In this document: piece by piece, positions 33,662 through 45,882 of the stretch
Numbering within the stretch: position 1 is the stretch's first letter
Layout of the letters: the number at the start of each line of letters is the position of its first letter
Assembly (NCBI RefSeq): GCF_000191065.1
Contig: NZ_GL872283.1
Location: 1,085,444-1,149,443 of the forward strand
Length of the DNA: 64,000 nucleotides
From: Prevotella multiformis DSM 16608
GTDB lineage: Bacteria; Bacteroidota; Bacteroidia; Bacteroidales; Bacteroidaceae
Reading direction: 5' to 3'
Position numbers and translations under genes: made by a program
Notes under the pieces: model-generated
The model's database searches: none
Seen by the model: only the letters and a program-made list of their open reading frames with translations
What the model was told of the DNA's origin: nothing

Positions 33662-35122
33662 ATGAATGCAATCGAAGTAAACAATCTGTCCCGCCGTTAC
33701 GGCAAGGTGCAGGCGCTGAAAGCGGTCAGCTTCTCCGTGGAAAGAGGCGAACTGTTCGGCATCATCGGCCCTGACGGAGCCGGAAAGACGACGCTGTACC
33801 GCATTCTCTGCTCGCTGCTGCTCCCCGACGAGGGCACGGCTTCGGTGAACGGATACGATGTCGTCAGCGGCATGAAAGAGATACGCCGGCGGGTAGGTTA
33901 CATGCCGGGCAGGTTCTCACTCTATCAGGATCTGACGGTAGAAGAAAACCTGAGGTTCTTCGCCACGCTCTTCGGAACGACGATAGAAGAAAACTACGAC
34001 TCCATCAAGGCCATCTATACACAGATTGAACCGTTCAGAAAACGCAGGACGGGAGCACTCTCGGGCGGCATGAAACAGAAGCTGGCACTCTGCTGCGCAC
34101 TGGTCCACCAGCCGAGTGTCCTGTTCCTTGACGAACCGACAACAGGTGTCGACCCTGTCAGCCGCAAAGAGTTCTGGGAGATGCTGTCCCAGTTGAAGGA
34201 GCGTGAGATGACCATTGTCGCCTCAACGCCTTATCTGGACGAGGTGAGGATGTGCGAGCGTGTCGCTTTCCTTTCGGAAGGTCGTATCAGGGGTATCGGT
34301 ACTCCAGACGACATCCTCACCACCTTCAGGGACACCTTCAATCCTCCTGCCATCGAGAATCCGGAAGCCGGAACGAAGAGCAACGAGAATGCCATCGAAG
34401 TAAAACACCTCGTCAAGGCCTTTGGCAGCTTCCATGCGGTAGACGACATTTCCTTCACGGTCAGGAAAGGAGAAATCTTCGGCTTCCTCGGCGCCAATGG
34501 AGCCGGCAAGACCACAGCCATGCGTATGCTCACCGGACTCAGCCAGCCGACGGATGGAAACGGAAAAGTAGCAGGCTTTGACATCCGTACCGAGTACGAG
34601 CAGATAAAGAAGCATATCGGCTACATGAGCCAGAAGTTCTCGCTCTACGAGGACCTTACCGTTGCCGAGAACATCAGTCTCTTCGCCGGCATCTACGGCA
34701 TGGACGACGGAGAGATACGCCGCAAGACCAGCGACCTGCTCGATCGGCTGGACTTCTCGGCACACCGAAACACGCTTGTATCCAGTCTGCCTTTGGGATG
34801 GAAGCAGAAGCTCGCCTTCTCGGTCAGCATCTTCCACGACCCTCATGTCGTATTCCTCGATGAACCTACGGGGGGTGTAGACCCCGCCACACGCCGCCAG
34901 TTCTGGAAACTGATCTATGACGCTGCGAAGCAGGGGATAACGGTCTTCGTGACCACTCACTACATGGACGAGGCGGAATACTGCGACCGGATTTCCATCA
35001 TGGTAGACGGCAAGATCAAAGCCCTGGGCACACCTGAAGAACTGAAACAGAAACTGGGGCAGCCGGACATGGACCATGTCTTTACATTCCTGGCACGGCA
35101 GGCCACAAGATGTGCAGATTAA
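33662..35122 (+). CDS. ABC transporter, two fused ATP-binding domains (YbhF-like)
   Basis: A 486-residue protein with two nucleotide-binding domains. Domain 1: Walker A GPDGAGKTT near residue 37, signature LSGGMKQKLALCCAL, Walker B VLFLDEPTTGVDP. Domain 2 (from about residue 245): Walker A GANGAGKTT near 276, Walker B VVFLDEPTGGVDP, but the signature reads SLPLGWKQKLAFS in place of LSGGQ, a change also known in YbhF-type proteins. It powers the two permeases that follow. Confidence 0.93.
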   Translation: MNAIEVNNLSRRYGKVQALKAVSFSVERGELFGIIGPDGAGKTTLYRILCSLLLPDEGTASVNGYDVVSGMKEIRRRVGYMPGRFSLYQDLTVEENLRFFATLFGTTIEENYDSIKAIYTQIEPFRKRRTGALSGGMKQKLALCCALVHQPSVLFLDEPTTGVDPVSRKEFWEMLSQLKEREMTIVASTPYLDEVRMCERVAFLSEGRIRGIGTPDDILTTFRDTFNPPAIENPEAGTKSNENAIEVKHLVKAFGSFHAVDDISFTVRKGEIFGFLGANGAGKTTAMRMLTGLSQPTDGNGKVAGFDIRTEYEQIKKHIGYMSQKFSLYEDLTVAENISLFAGIYGMDDGEIRRKTSDLLDRLDFSAHRNTLVSSLPLGWKQKLAFSVSIFHDPHVVFLDEPTGGVDPATRRQFWKLIYDAAKQGITVFVTTHYMDEAEYCDRISIMVDGKIKALGTPEELKQKLGQPDMDHVFTFLARQATRCAD

Positions 35123-35144
35123 GAATGAAACCAATCCATAACGT

Positions 35145-36203
35145 ATGAGGCAGTTCATAGCTTTTGTCACCAAGGAGGCAAAACATATCATCCGTGACAA
35201 GCGTACCATGCTGATGCTTTTCGGCATGCCTGTCGTCATGATGCTGATCTTCGGATTCGCCATCACCAACGACGTGCGGAACGTGCGGACAGTCATCGTC
35301 ATGAGCAATGCCAGCTATGCGACGCGGCAGGCGGCTGACCGTCTGGCGGCATCGGAGTATTTCACGATCGTGAAGACCGTCGCCACACCTGCCGAAGCCG
35401 AGCAGACGATCCGCAACCAGCAGGCGGACATTGCGGTTGTCTTCGCACAGGACTTTACAGAACCGGGACATGGAGTCCAGTTCATCGTGGACGGGGCGGA
35501 TCCCAACATGGCGCAGCTGTGGTCTAACTATGCCCGTGCCGTGCTCATGAATGCGGAGGGGACCGCCGTCAATTCACAGATGCTTTACAATCCGCAGATG
35601 AAATCCGCCTATAACTTCGTGCCTGCCATCATGGGGATGCTGCTCATGCTGGTCTGTGCCATGATGACCTCCATTTCCATTGTCCGGGAAAAAGAGAGAG
35701 GCACGATGGAGGTGCTGCTCGTATCGCCCACACGTCCGCTGCTGATCATTGTCGCCAAAGTCGTTCCCTACCTGGTACTCGCCTTCCTGATTCTGACGGC
35801 AATCCTCCTCATGTCCACTTACGTCCTGGACGTACCGCTGCATGGTTCCCTGTTCTGGATATTCGCCATCTCCACCGTCTACATTCTGCTGGCACTCTCA
35901 TTGGGACTGCTGGTCTCCAACGTCGCAAAAACACAGCTTGCCGCCCTGCTGCTGTCGGCCATGGTGCTGCTGATGCCCATCATCATGCTTTCGGGAATGG
36001 TATTCCCCATCGAGTCGATGCCCCGGATACTGCAATATGTGTCGGCCATCATCCCCACACGTTACTATATCAGCGCCATGCGAAAGCTGATGATCATGGA
36101 CACCGGCATCGGACAGGTGTTCCGTGAGCTGATGATTCTCGTCGGCATGCTCGTCATATTGCTGGCTCTCTCGCTTACGAAGTTCAACAAACGACTGGAA
36201 TAG
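35145..36203 (+). CDS. ABC-2 type permease (YbhS-like)
   Basis: A 352-residue inner-membrane permease: one N-terminal helix (MLMLFGMPVVMMLIFGFA near residue 22), a periplasmic domain of about 130 residues, and five C-terminal helices. VREKERGTMEVLLVSPTRP near residue 183 is the ABC2 hallmark loop. It follows the ATPase by 22 nt and precedes its paralogue by 7 nt. Confidence 0.92.
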   Translation: MRQFIAFVTKEAKHIIRDKRTMLMLFGMPVVMMLIFGFAITNDVRNVRTVIVMSNASYATRQAADRLAASEYFTIVKTVATPAEAEQTIRNQQADIAVVFAQDFTEPGHGVQFIVDGADPNMAQLWSNYARAVLMNAEGTAVNSQMLYNPQMKSAYNFVPAIMGMLLMLVCAMMTSISIVREKERGTMEVLLVSPTRPLLIIVAKVVPYLVLAFLILTAILLMSTYVLDVPLHGSLFWIFAISTVYILLALSLGLLVSNVAKTQLAALLLSAMVLLMPIIMLSGMVFPIESMPRILQYVSAIIPTRYYISAMRKLMIMDTGIGQVFRELMILVGMLVILLALSLTKFNKRLE

Positions 36204-36210
36204 AAACTAT

Positions 36211-37296
36211 ATGGTACTGAAATATCTTTTACGCAAGGAGTTCACCCAGATACGCCGCAACTCGTTTCTGCCACGGCTCATCATCGTCTTCCCCATCATG
36301 GTCATGTGTGTCATGCCGTGGGTAATGAACATGGAAGTGAAGAATATCGTGGTAGATGTCGTCGACAACGACCGCTCCACACAGTCGCAGCGGCTGGTGC
36401 ATGAGATTGAAGCAAACAACTACTTTGTCTTTCATGGACAGCAGCCTACGTATGCGGCAGCACTCAGCAACATAGAGCATTCCACGTCAGATGCCATAGT
36501 GGTCATTCCACAGCACTACAGCAGGGATCTTGTCCTGGGACGTACGCCGCAGGTGCTGGTGGCTGCCAACGCCGTCAACGGGACAAAAGGCTCGATAGGG
36601 TCTGCCTATCTCTCACAGGTTGTCATCGCCCGCGCATCTCCTTCCGCAGCTTCTGTCCAGTCGCAGGTGTCTACCTTATATCTCTACAACAAGCAGCTGG
36701 ACTTCAAACGCTTCATGATTCCCGCACTCTTCGCCATCGTGATGATGCTGATGACAGGATACCTGCCGACGCTCAACATCGTAGGTGAGAAGGAGGCAGG
36801 GACTATCGAACAGATCAACGTGACACCCGTAAGCAAATGGACATTCATCCTTGCCAAGCTGATTCCCTACTGGATCATCGCCTTCTTCGTCGTCACCGTC
36901 TGCCTGCTTCTTTCATGGGGGATATACGGCATTGTTCCCGCGGGAAGCATTGCCCTTGTCTATCTGCTGGCGATGCTGCTGGCACTGTTCTTCTCGTCCT
37001 TCGGGCTGATTGTCTCCAATTATTCGGACACCATGCAGCAGGCCATCTTCGTCATGTGGTTCTTCGTCGTGATGCTCCTGCTGCTCTCCGGCCTGTTCAC
37101 ACCGACACGTTCCATGCCTTACGCAGTTTATCTGACAACCTATGTCAATCCGGTAAGCTATTTCATCGAGGCCATGCGGACGGTCTGCATCCGCGGAGGC
37201 GACATGGGAAGCATCTACCATCAGGTACTCGCCCTGCTCGGAATCGGACTTCTCATGAGCATGTGGGCCGTGCAGAGCTATAAGAAGAACTGCTAA
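36211..37296 (+). CDS. ABC-2 type permease (YbhR-like)
   Basis: A 361-residue paralogue of the preceding permease with the same layout: N-terminal helix (IVFPIMVMCVMPWVM), periplasmic domain, then GEKEAGTIEQINVTPVSKW near residue 192 and five helices. Together the two permeases probably form a heterodimer. The 3' end of the gene, with its stop codon, has been partly copied just downstream (37309-37345). Confidence 0.92.
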   Translation: MVLKYLLRKEFTQIRRNSFLPRLIIVFPIMVMCVMPWVMNMEVKNIVVDVVDNDRSTQSQRLVHEIEANNYFVFHGQQPTYAAALSNIEHSTSDAIVVIPQHYSRDLVLGRTPQVLVAANAVNGTKGSIGSAYLSQVVIARASPSAASVQSQVSTLYLYNKQLDFKRFMIPALFAIVMMLMTGYLPTLNIVGEKEAGTIEQINVTPVSKWTFILAKLIPYWIIAFFVVTVCLLLSWGIYGIVPAGSIALVYLLAMLLALFFSSFGLIVSNYSDTMQQAIFVMWFFVVMLLLLSGLFTPTRSMPYAVYLTTYVNPVSYFIEAMRTVCIRGGDMGSIYHQVLALLGIGLLMSMWAVQSYKKNC

Positions 37297-37345
37297 GCTG
37301 TGCATAAGCGTGTGGCCGTGCAGAGCTGTAAGAAGAACTGCTAAG
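37262..37345. repeat. Tandem duplication of the permease gene 3' end
   Basis: About 36 bp at 37262-37298 (TGTGGGCCGTGCAGAGC through the stop codon) recur at 37309-37345 with two differences, one missing G and one A to G change. The step is about 47 bp. Confidence 0.85.
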
Positions 37346-38175
37346 AGAAACCGTTGCCGGGGTAAAGTTCATCGTATACAGAGGTGCATCAATTCTCCGA
37401 CCGAGGCAGTACAACGCTTCTTCCACCGTAAGTTACTATTTTCCAGGCAATAGAATATAAGGGTGCGAAGATCCGACACGGGTGGTGTAAACCAACAGAA
37501 CGAACGCAACACACCGGCGAAGTCGGTTTCCGATGTGTGTTATATATGGTTCTTCCGTTAAATGCGTGGATGCTTTTCGCATAGTTTTAACGGAAGAACC
37601 GAAGTGATTCATTCAACAAAAACATAGCCAAGACCGTCAACTGGCTATTCCATCATCATCCTCCGAAACAAAGCCCTTCTCAATTTAATAGGTTGAAAAT
37701 ACAGGCACCGTTTTGAAAAACTATTACATAATATCGAATGAATCAGCTGTAAATATAAAAGACACAAACAAAAAAGCAAGTTTGTAACCAGTAGTAAATC
37801 AACAGGTTGTCAAGTCGTTTTTAAAAGGTGCTTGATTGGACTTCAAAAGGGCGTTGGCAACACGCTAAAAGGGCACCTGTTGCAAGCCAATCAGGCATCT
37901 TTTAGAAGCCAGAAGGGCATGTGTTGCTTTGCATTACATGAAAACATTTTACAAATACTGATGATAGGGTAATAAGTTGTTTGTAGAAGACGGAAAGACA
38001 GGCTGATGGACAGGCTTCATATCAATTCGCCTTTTCTGCATCTTATATTGCAGTGTAGCCCCCTTTTGTAAGCCCCTCTGCTTTTGGACAGCCATACCAT
38101 GCAAGTGCATAAGCCACTATTCCCAATCTGCGCATTTAACGGAAGGCCCGATACCGTTCCTATAAAACGTCAAAG
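37346..38175. other. Repeat-rich gene-free region between efflux operon and nifJ
   Basis: The full gap is 37297-38291. Beside the elements listed separately, it contains a stretch (37821-37930) with repeated AAAAGGGC (37845, 37867) and AGAAGGGC (37911), and a small inverted pair CTTGATTGG / CCAATCAGG around 37831 and 37887. The motif TTCCGTTAAATGCG of the hairpin at 37548 recurs inverted near 38131-38146. No gene of any credible length is seen; remnants of a small mobile or intergenic repeat element are likely. Confidence 0.45.
37548..37600. repeat. 53-bp hairpin element with GGTTCTTCCGTTAAA ends
   Basis: GGTTCTTCCGTTAAATGCG at the left is matched by CGCAT, a small bulge, then TTTTAACGGAAGAACC at the right, forming a long stem around a short loop. 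A partial copy lies near 19677 and an inverted partial copy near 38131. Confidence 0.75.
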
Positions 38176-38235
38176 CCCTCATCTTATAGGCGTTCCAGAC
38201 TGAGAGACAATCTGGCAGTACCTATAAAATGAGGG
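38176..38235. repeat. Two-tier inverted repeat downstream of nifJ
   Basis: Outer arms CCCTCATCTTATAGG (38176-38190) and CCTATAAAATGAGGG (38221-38235) pair at 14 of 15 positions; an inner hairpin CCAGACTG / CAATCTGG lies within. It is 56 nt beyond the nifJ stop, so it may end or stabilise that transcript, though there is no strong T-run. Confidence 0.7.
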
Positions 38236-38291
38236 TTGGAATATGAGTCATATAGTCCTTCGACTATAAGGTGTTCCGTTCAGAAAATCCG

Positions 38292-41867
<3,576 letters not shown>

Positions 41868-41913
41868 TTTGAAATTTATTAAATGAATATTGTTATAATG
41901 TTTTTGGTCTTGC

Positions 41914-43098
41914 CTAATAAAGGAAACCCATCAGCCAGAGCGGTACTTGTCTTCCTTTCCCTACTTCGGCGTTGTATATCGCATAGGTCGTATCGCTGTT
42001 GAACCTCATCTTGGGCTTTGCAGCGTCATACACCTTGAATTTTTCCTTCTCGTTGATGATGTAAGTCCCCTGCTTGCCGCCGTCGTTCACGGAACACTCC
42101 TCCTGCAGGGCGTTGACGAAGAAAGTCTCCATGAGCTGCTGCTGGTCCAGCTGAATGGGATAGATGGCATAAATCAGGTTGGAGTTCTGCAGCATCACCT
42201 TCGCCGGCTTCTTGGGGAATTCCTGCCCGGCAGGGTAGACAATGTTGATGAGGCGTGCGTCAGCAAGGTTCTTGATATAGTTCATCACCGTCGCCCGGCT
42301 CGTATTGATATCCTTGGCGAGGTTGCTGATGTTGGGAGCTTTCGGTCCTTCCAGGGCAAGGAGGTAGAACAGTTTTTTTATCTTGGTAAGATACTTCAGG
42401 TCTATCTGCTTGATGAGGAGGATATCCACTTCCGTCATCATGTTCATCGTCTTCAACAGGTTCTCGGAATAGTTCCGGTGTTCCAGAAAGAACGGATAGA
42501 AGCCGTGGTGGATGTATTCCTGAAAATGTTTCATCGGGCTCACCTTCGCCAGGATGCCGCGGGTGATTTCCTCATGACCGCCCAGTATCTCATCCAGCGT
42601 ATAAGGCTCGAAATGCTGCCCGGCCTGCAGGTTCAGATACTCACGGAACGAGAATCCCCGGAGGTTGTAGCTCCTGACAATGCCGTTGAGTTCCGGGTTC
42701 TCTTCCTTCAGCCTCATGACACTCGAGCCGGTGAAAACAATCTGGAGCTGCGGATAACAGTCGTAGCACCGGCGAAGCTCCCTGCTCCAGTCCGGCTGCT
42801 TGAACACCTGGTCAATCAGCAGAACCTTTCCTCCCTTGCGGCAGAACTCGCCTGCGAAATCCGCAATTCCTCTGCCCTGGAAGTAAAAGTTGTTCATGTT
42901 CACATAAAGACACTGCCGGTCTGCAGAGCCGTAACGCTCCTTGGCATATTGCAGCAGAAAGGTGGTCTTCCCCACGCCTCTCGTACCTTTAATGCCGATG
43001 AGCCTGTCGTTCCAGTTTATCTCATCCATAAGACGACGGCGGACAGGGGCATTGACATGCTCCACCAGATTTGTATGAGTGTGAAAGAATGCGTCCAT
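41914..43098 (-). CDS. AAA family ATPase (AAA_14 type)
   Basis: A 394-residue P-loop ATPase. The start at 43098 (MDAFFHTHTNLVEH) was chosen because an ATG at 43134 would lie upstream of the transcription start predicted from the promoter at 43132-43163. Walker A GTRGVGKTTFLL is near residue 38, Walker B-like KVLLIDQV near residue 92 (Asp-Gln where Asp-Glu is usual), sensor segment IVFTGSSVMRL near residue 122. A middle winged-helix-like part NISNLAKDINTSRATVMNYIKNL precedes a C-terminal nuclease-like region (DUF4143 pattern). These proteins are widespread in Bacteroidales; their function is not known. Confidence 0.85.
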   Translation of the reverse strand: MDAFFHTHTNLVEHVNAPVRRRLMDEINWNDRLIGIKGTRGVGKTTFLLQYAKERYGSADRQCLYVNMNNFYFQGRGIADFAGEFCRKGGKVLLIDQVFKQPDWSRELRRCYDCYPQLQIVFTGSSVMRLKEENPELNGIVRSYNLRGFSFREYLNLQAGQHFEPYTLDEILGGHEEITRGILAKVSPMKHFQEYIHHGFYPFFLEHRNYSENLLKTMNMMTEVDILLIKQIDLKYLTKIKKLFYLLALEGPKAPNISNLAKDINTSRATVMNYIKNLADARLINIVYPAGQEFPKKPAKVMLQNSNLIYAIYPIQLDQQQLMETFFVNALQEECSVNDGGKQGTYIINEKEKFKVYDAAKPKMRFNSDTTYAIYNAEVGKGRQVPLWLMGFLY

Positions 43099-43131
43099 CT
43101 TGTTCGCGTTGCTGTCTACTTTATGCAAATG

Positions 43132-43163
43132 CAAAGTTACTACTTATTTCTCTTATTTGCAAA
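43132..43163 (-). promoter_or_regulatory. Promoter of the AAA ATPase (and possibly nifJ)
   Basis: Minus strand: TTTG at 43163-43160, 20-nt spacer, TAACTTTG at 43139-43132. Full consensus match. Confidence 0.8.
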
Positions 43164-43200
43164 CTATGGATGGCAAAAAAATGTTTTTCAGCTTTTATTT

Positions 43201-43232
43201 TTTGCATGTACATTTGCTTTCCCGTACCTTTG
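43201..43232 (+). promoter_or_regulatory. Promoter of the ATP-grasp-like gene
   Basis: TTTG at 43201-43204, 20-nt spacer, TACCTTTG at 43225-43232; start codon 23 nt further at 43256. It fixes the gene start downstream of any longer reading. Confidence 0.82.
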
Positions 43233-43255
43233 CAGGAAACAAACGAACATTCTCT

Positions 43256-44341
43256 ATGACACTTCATGTATTCAACCCCGAGCATGACATTGCATTGGCT
43301 TATAACAACAAGTACTTTACAGCCCCGCACGCCGGCAGGCAGCTTCGTCACGACTTAGACTATCTTCCTGCACTCTGGGCAGCGGAAGGCGACCTCGTAT
43401 GGGTGGAGAATGTGGCTTCCGCCAAGGCGCATGCCCACCGCTTCATGCGTGACGGCAGGAAGGTCCGCTTCGTCGACAGGAACGAGGTGAGCCGTCTGGC
43501 GGACAGAATCAGCCGGGTATCCCCCTGGGGATGGGATGCCGCCGTGAAATTCCAGCTGGAACAGCTGGGAATCCGCAGGACGCTCTTGCCGGCCGACGGT
43601 CTGCTGGACAGGATACGCAATGACAGCAACCGGCGTTTTGCCTCGATGGTGCTGACAGAACTCCGCAGCAGCATGCACGACCCCATACTGACCGGAGCAG
43701 CATGCTATGCCCGGGGGATAGAGGAACTGGAGCAAAGGGTCCGGGAGACCGGAAAGGCCGTCATCAAAGCTCCATGGAGCAGCAGCGGACGGGGCATACG
43801 CTATGTCGACACCCTTCTGCAACCGGCCGTGGCAGCCTGGAGCAGAAAGACGATCGAGCGGCAAGGGGGCATGATGGTAGAGCCCTATTACAATAAGGTA
43901 AAAGATTTCGGGATGGAGTTCGTCTCCGATGCGCGAGGGGTTCATTATGCCGGCCTGTCGGTCTTCCATACGGTCAACGGAGCGTATGCAGGAAACAGCC
44001 TTGCAGACGAGGCCGGAAAACGGGCAATGCTCTCGGCCTATCTCCCCGGCAGCGTGCTGGACAAAGTGGCGGAGACGCTGGAGCACCTTCTCGCCGGCCG
44101 GCTGCAAGGCATCTATCAGGGTGTCTTGGGCGTGGACATGATGGTCGTTGCGAAAGACGGCGTCCCGGACGGGCGGGAGACGGGGTTCGGCCTCCATCCG
44201 GTCGTGGAAATCAACCTGCGCCGCACGATGGGTCATGTGGCGCTGGCACTGTCGGCCCGGCAGGAATTACAGGACCGGGTGATGCGGATAGACTATGACG
44301 GCTCGCATTATCATCTGCACACGGTGCATAAAGACAGATGA
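43256..44341 (+). CDS. Unrecognised protein with ATP-grasp-like motif
   Basis: A 361-residue soluble protein beginning MTLHVFNPEHDIALAYNNKY. I do not recognise a named family. KAPWSSSGRGIRYVD near residue 171 looks like the ATP-grasp lysine followed by a flexible Ser/Gly loop, and VEPYYNKVKDFGMEFV near residue 208 and VVEINLRRTMGHVALALS near residue 318 fit the later metal/phosphate-binding Glu and Asn of that fold (E-I-N-L-R). That would make it a carboxylate-amine or similar ligase acting on an unknown substrate. It has its own strong promoter and is monocistronic. Confidence 0.7.
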   Translation: MTLHVFNPEHDIALAYNNKYFTAPHAGRQLRHDLDYLPALWAAEGDLVWVENVASAKAHAHRFMRDGRKVRFVDRNEVSRLADRISRVSPWGWDAAVKFQLEQLGIRRTLLPADGLLDRIRNDSNRRFASMVLTELRSSMHDPILTGAACYARGIEELEQRVRETGKAVIKAPWSSSGRGIRYVDTLLQPAVAAWSRKTIERQGGMMVEPYYNKVKDFGMEFVSDARGVHYAGLSVFHTVNGAYAGNSLADEAGKRAMLSAYLPGSVLDKVAETLEHLLAGRLQGIYQGVLGVDMMVVAKDGVPDGRETGFGLHPVVEINLRRTMGHVALALSARQELQDRVMRIDYDGSHYHLHTVHKDR

Positions 44342-44379
44342 CGGCTCCGGAAGCCGGCAGGCGGGGACCGACTGCCCGG

Positions 44380-44553
44380 TCAGTTGCTGTACAGCCAGCA
44401 GACGAAGGCCACGATGGCCAGTGCAAAGCCCGTCATGACGATTTTCATCAGCTTGTTCAGCTTCTGTCTGCGCCGTGCATTCTGCGATGCAGCGTTGTCG
44501 TGAAATCCCGTCCTGTGATGCGAATGGTGATGATGATGGTGTGTCGTTGTCAT
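44380..44553 (-). CDS. Small His-rich single-pass membrane protein (57 residues)
   Basis: MTTT is followed by six consecutive His, then SHH, so eight His in residues 5-13. Residues 14-37 are polar and basic (ARRRQKLNKLMK), then a membrane helix IVMTGFALAIVAFVCWLYSN ends the protein. By the positive-inside rule the His-rich N-terminus is cytoplasmic. A natural hexahistidine run suggests binding of Ni, Zn, Co or Cu. No family recognised. It has its own -7 box directly after the porin terminator region and is convergent with the ATP-grasp-like gene, 38 nt apart. Confidence 0.75.
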   Translation of the reverse strand: MTTTHHHHHHSHHRTGFHDNAASQNARRRQKLNKLMKIVMTGFALAIVAFVCWLYSN

Positions 44554-44632
44554 TTTTTTAGTGTTTGATAATCAGTCCGCAGAGACCTTTGCCAGAATCT
44601 CCTTTCTGTATACATCTCTACCTGACAGGGTG

Positions 44633-44640
44633 CAAAATTA
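44633..44640 (-). promoter_or_regulatory. -7 promoter box of the His-rich protein gene
   Basis: The minus strand reads TAATTTTG, about 80 nt before the start at 44553. No -33 element recognised. Confidence 0.45.
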
Positions 44641-44644
44641 TAAA

Positions 44645-44681
44645 AAAACACGGATATACGCTGCATATATCCGTGTTTTTT
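44645..44681 (-). terminator. Rho-independent terminator of the porin gene
   Basis: AAAACACGGATATA and TATATCCGTGTTTT form a 14-bp stem, flanked by A-run and T-run, so it could act in both directions. It follows the porin stop by 5 nt. Confidence 0.9.
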
Positions 44682-44685
44682 GCTG

Positions 44686-45822
44686 TCAGAAGCGGAAACT
44701 CAACTCCAGATCAAACATCGAATAGTTGGGATGCCCCGCAGGAGTGTTCTGCGAACGGTCGTGGACATAGGAGTAAATCCCGCTCAGTTCAAGGTTCTTG
44801 TTGAACTCATAGTCGAGCCCCAGGTCGTATTGCGTGCGCTGCTTCTGTGCGCCGTCCGACGGCCGGTACATATCATAACGGGCCTTCGCATGGAATTTCT
44901 TAGGAATGATCGGGGCGATGACGAGGGCGTAGACACCCTGTGCCTTGCTGCCGTCGGCACTGATATTACAGTCATGAGCCGCTTCATCATTCGTATTGGC
45001 AATGGGCTTTGCGAAGGCATAGCCGGTGGAATGGACATACTCTGAGCGGACTGTCCAGTCGTCTGCCTTATACTCTGCCGAGAAGGCATACCGACGCTGC
45101 TGCAGGCTGCGTATGCCGCTCTGTGGCAGGCCGGCCGCATCCGTCCACGTTCCTTTCCGGGCATACGACCCCGTCCAGCCGAACCAGCCCAGACGCAGAC
45201 CATCCATGGGCATTACCCATACACCCCCGATGATGTTCTTCTGCTGGTCGACATCCTTCACATTGATGCCCTGTCCGTCGAACACGCCGACCTGATAATG
45301 GATGAGATTCCGGCCGGCATTGTTCTTCAGGAAGTCGCCCTGAATCTGCACACCGATGTCGCGCCCGTTAGAGGGATGCGCCCCTGCCCGGTCAGAGAAA
45401 CCGGCGAGTTTCTGCACGCTCTGTGCCACCCCCATGAAGCCCTGGTCAATGGGATGAATCGGGTTGTCGAAAGTAAACGGATTCTTGAACTGGCCGGCCT
45501 TCACGCGGAAGAAATCATACTTCTGCCATTCGACAAAGAGATCCAGCACGCGCGGGGATGCCCCGAGAGTGGAGGTGTTACCGTTGAACTGCAGCTGTGC
45601 TTTCCAAAACCAGTCGTCCAGAATGCGGCCGTCGAGGGAGACACGTCCCAGACGGAGGTTAAAGGTATTCGACTTGCTTGTCGTACCGTTGTGCAGGCCG
45701 TTATACTGATACTGCACGATTCCGAAACCCGACAGCTTCACGTTGTTGATCCATTTCTGTGTCTGCGCATGGCCGAAGGCCGAGCACAACACTATTGCTG
45801 TAAGGATAATTGTTTTTCTCAT
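44686..45822 (-). CDS. Outer-membrane porin, phosphate-selective (OprO/OprP) family
   Basis: A 378-residue beta-barrel protein. Signal peptide MRKTIILTAIVLCSAFGHAQ, then alternating aromatic/polar strands (FNLRLGRVSLDGRILDDWFW, FRVKAGQFKNPFTFDNP near residue 115) and a C-terminal Phe in DLELSFRF, required for outer-membrane assembly. The FKxPF segment and overall layout fit the porin_O_P family. Anion preference is not certain. It is monocistronic with promoter and terminator. Confidence 0.88.
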   Translation of the reverse strand: MRKTIILTAIVLCSAFGHAQTQKWINNVKLSGFGIVQYQYNGLHNGTTSKSNTFNLRLGRVSLDGRILDDWFWKAQLQFNGNTSTLGASPRVLDLFVEWQKYDFFRVKAGQFKNPFTFDNPIHPIDQGFMGVAQSVQKLAGFSDRAGAHPSNGRDIGVQIQGDFLKNNAGRNLIHYQVGVFDGQGINVKDVDQQKNIIGGVWVMPMDGLRLGWFGWTGSYARKGTWTDAAGLPQSGIRSLQQRRYAFSAEYKADDWTVRSEYVHSTGYAFAKPIANTNDEAAHDCNISADGSKAQGVYALVIAPIIPKKFHAKARYDMYRPSDGAQKQRTQYDLGLDYEFNKNLELSGIYSYVHDRSQNTPAGHPNYSMFDLELSFRF

Positions 45823-45882
45823 GTCTTTGTATTTAGGTAATGAAAAAATGGTCTTAGGTTGAAATAACAGATGTTAATGTTG

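Noticed and set aside
30285..37296. Efflux operon as recently acquired
   Set aside because: Composition and promoter style match the neighbours, and there are no transposase or attachment-site traces beside it; repeats in the flanks alone are not enough.
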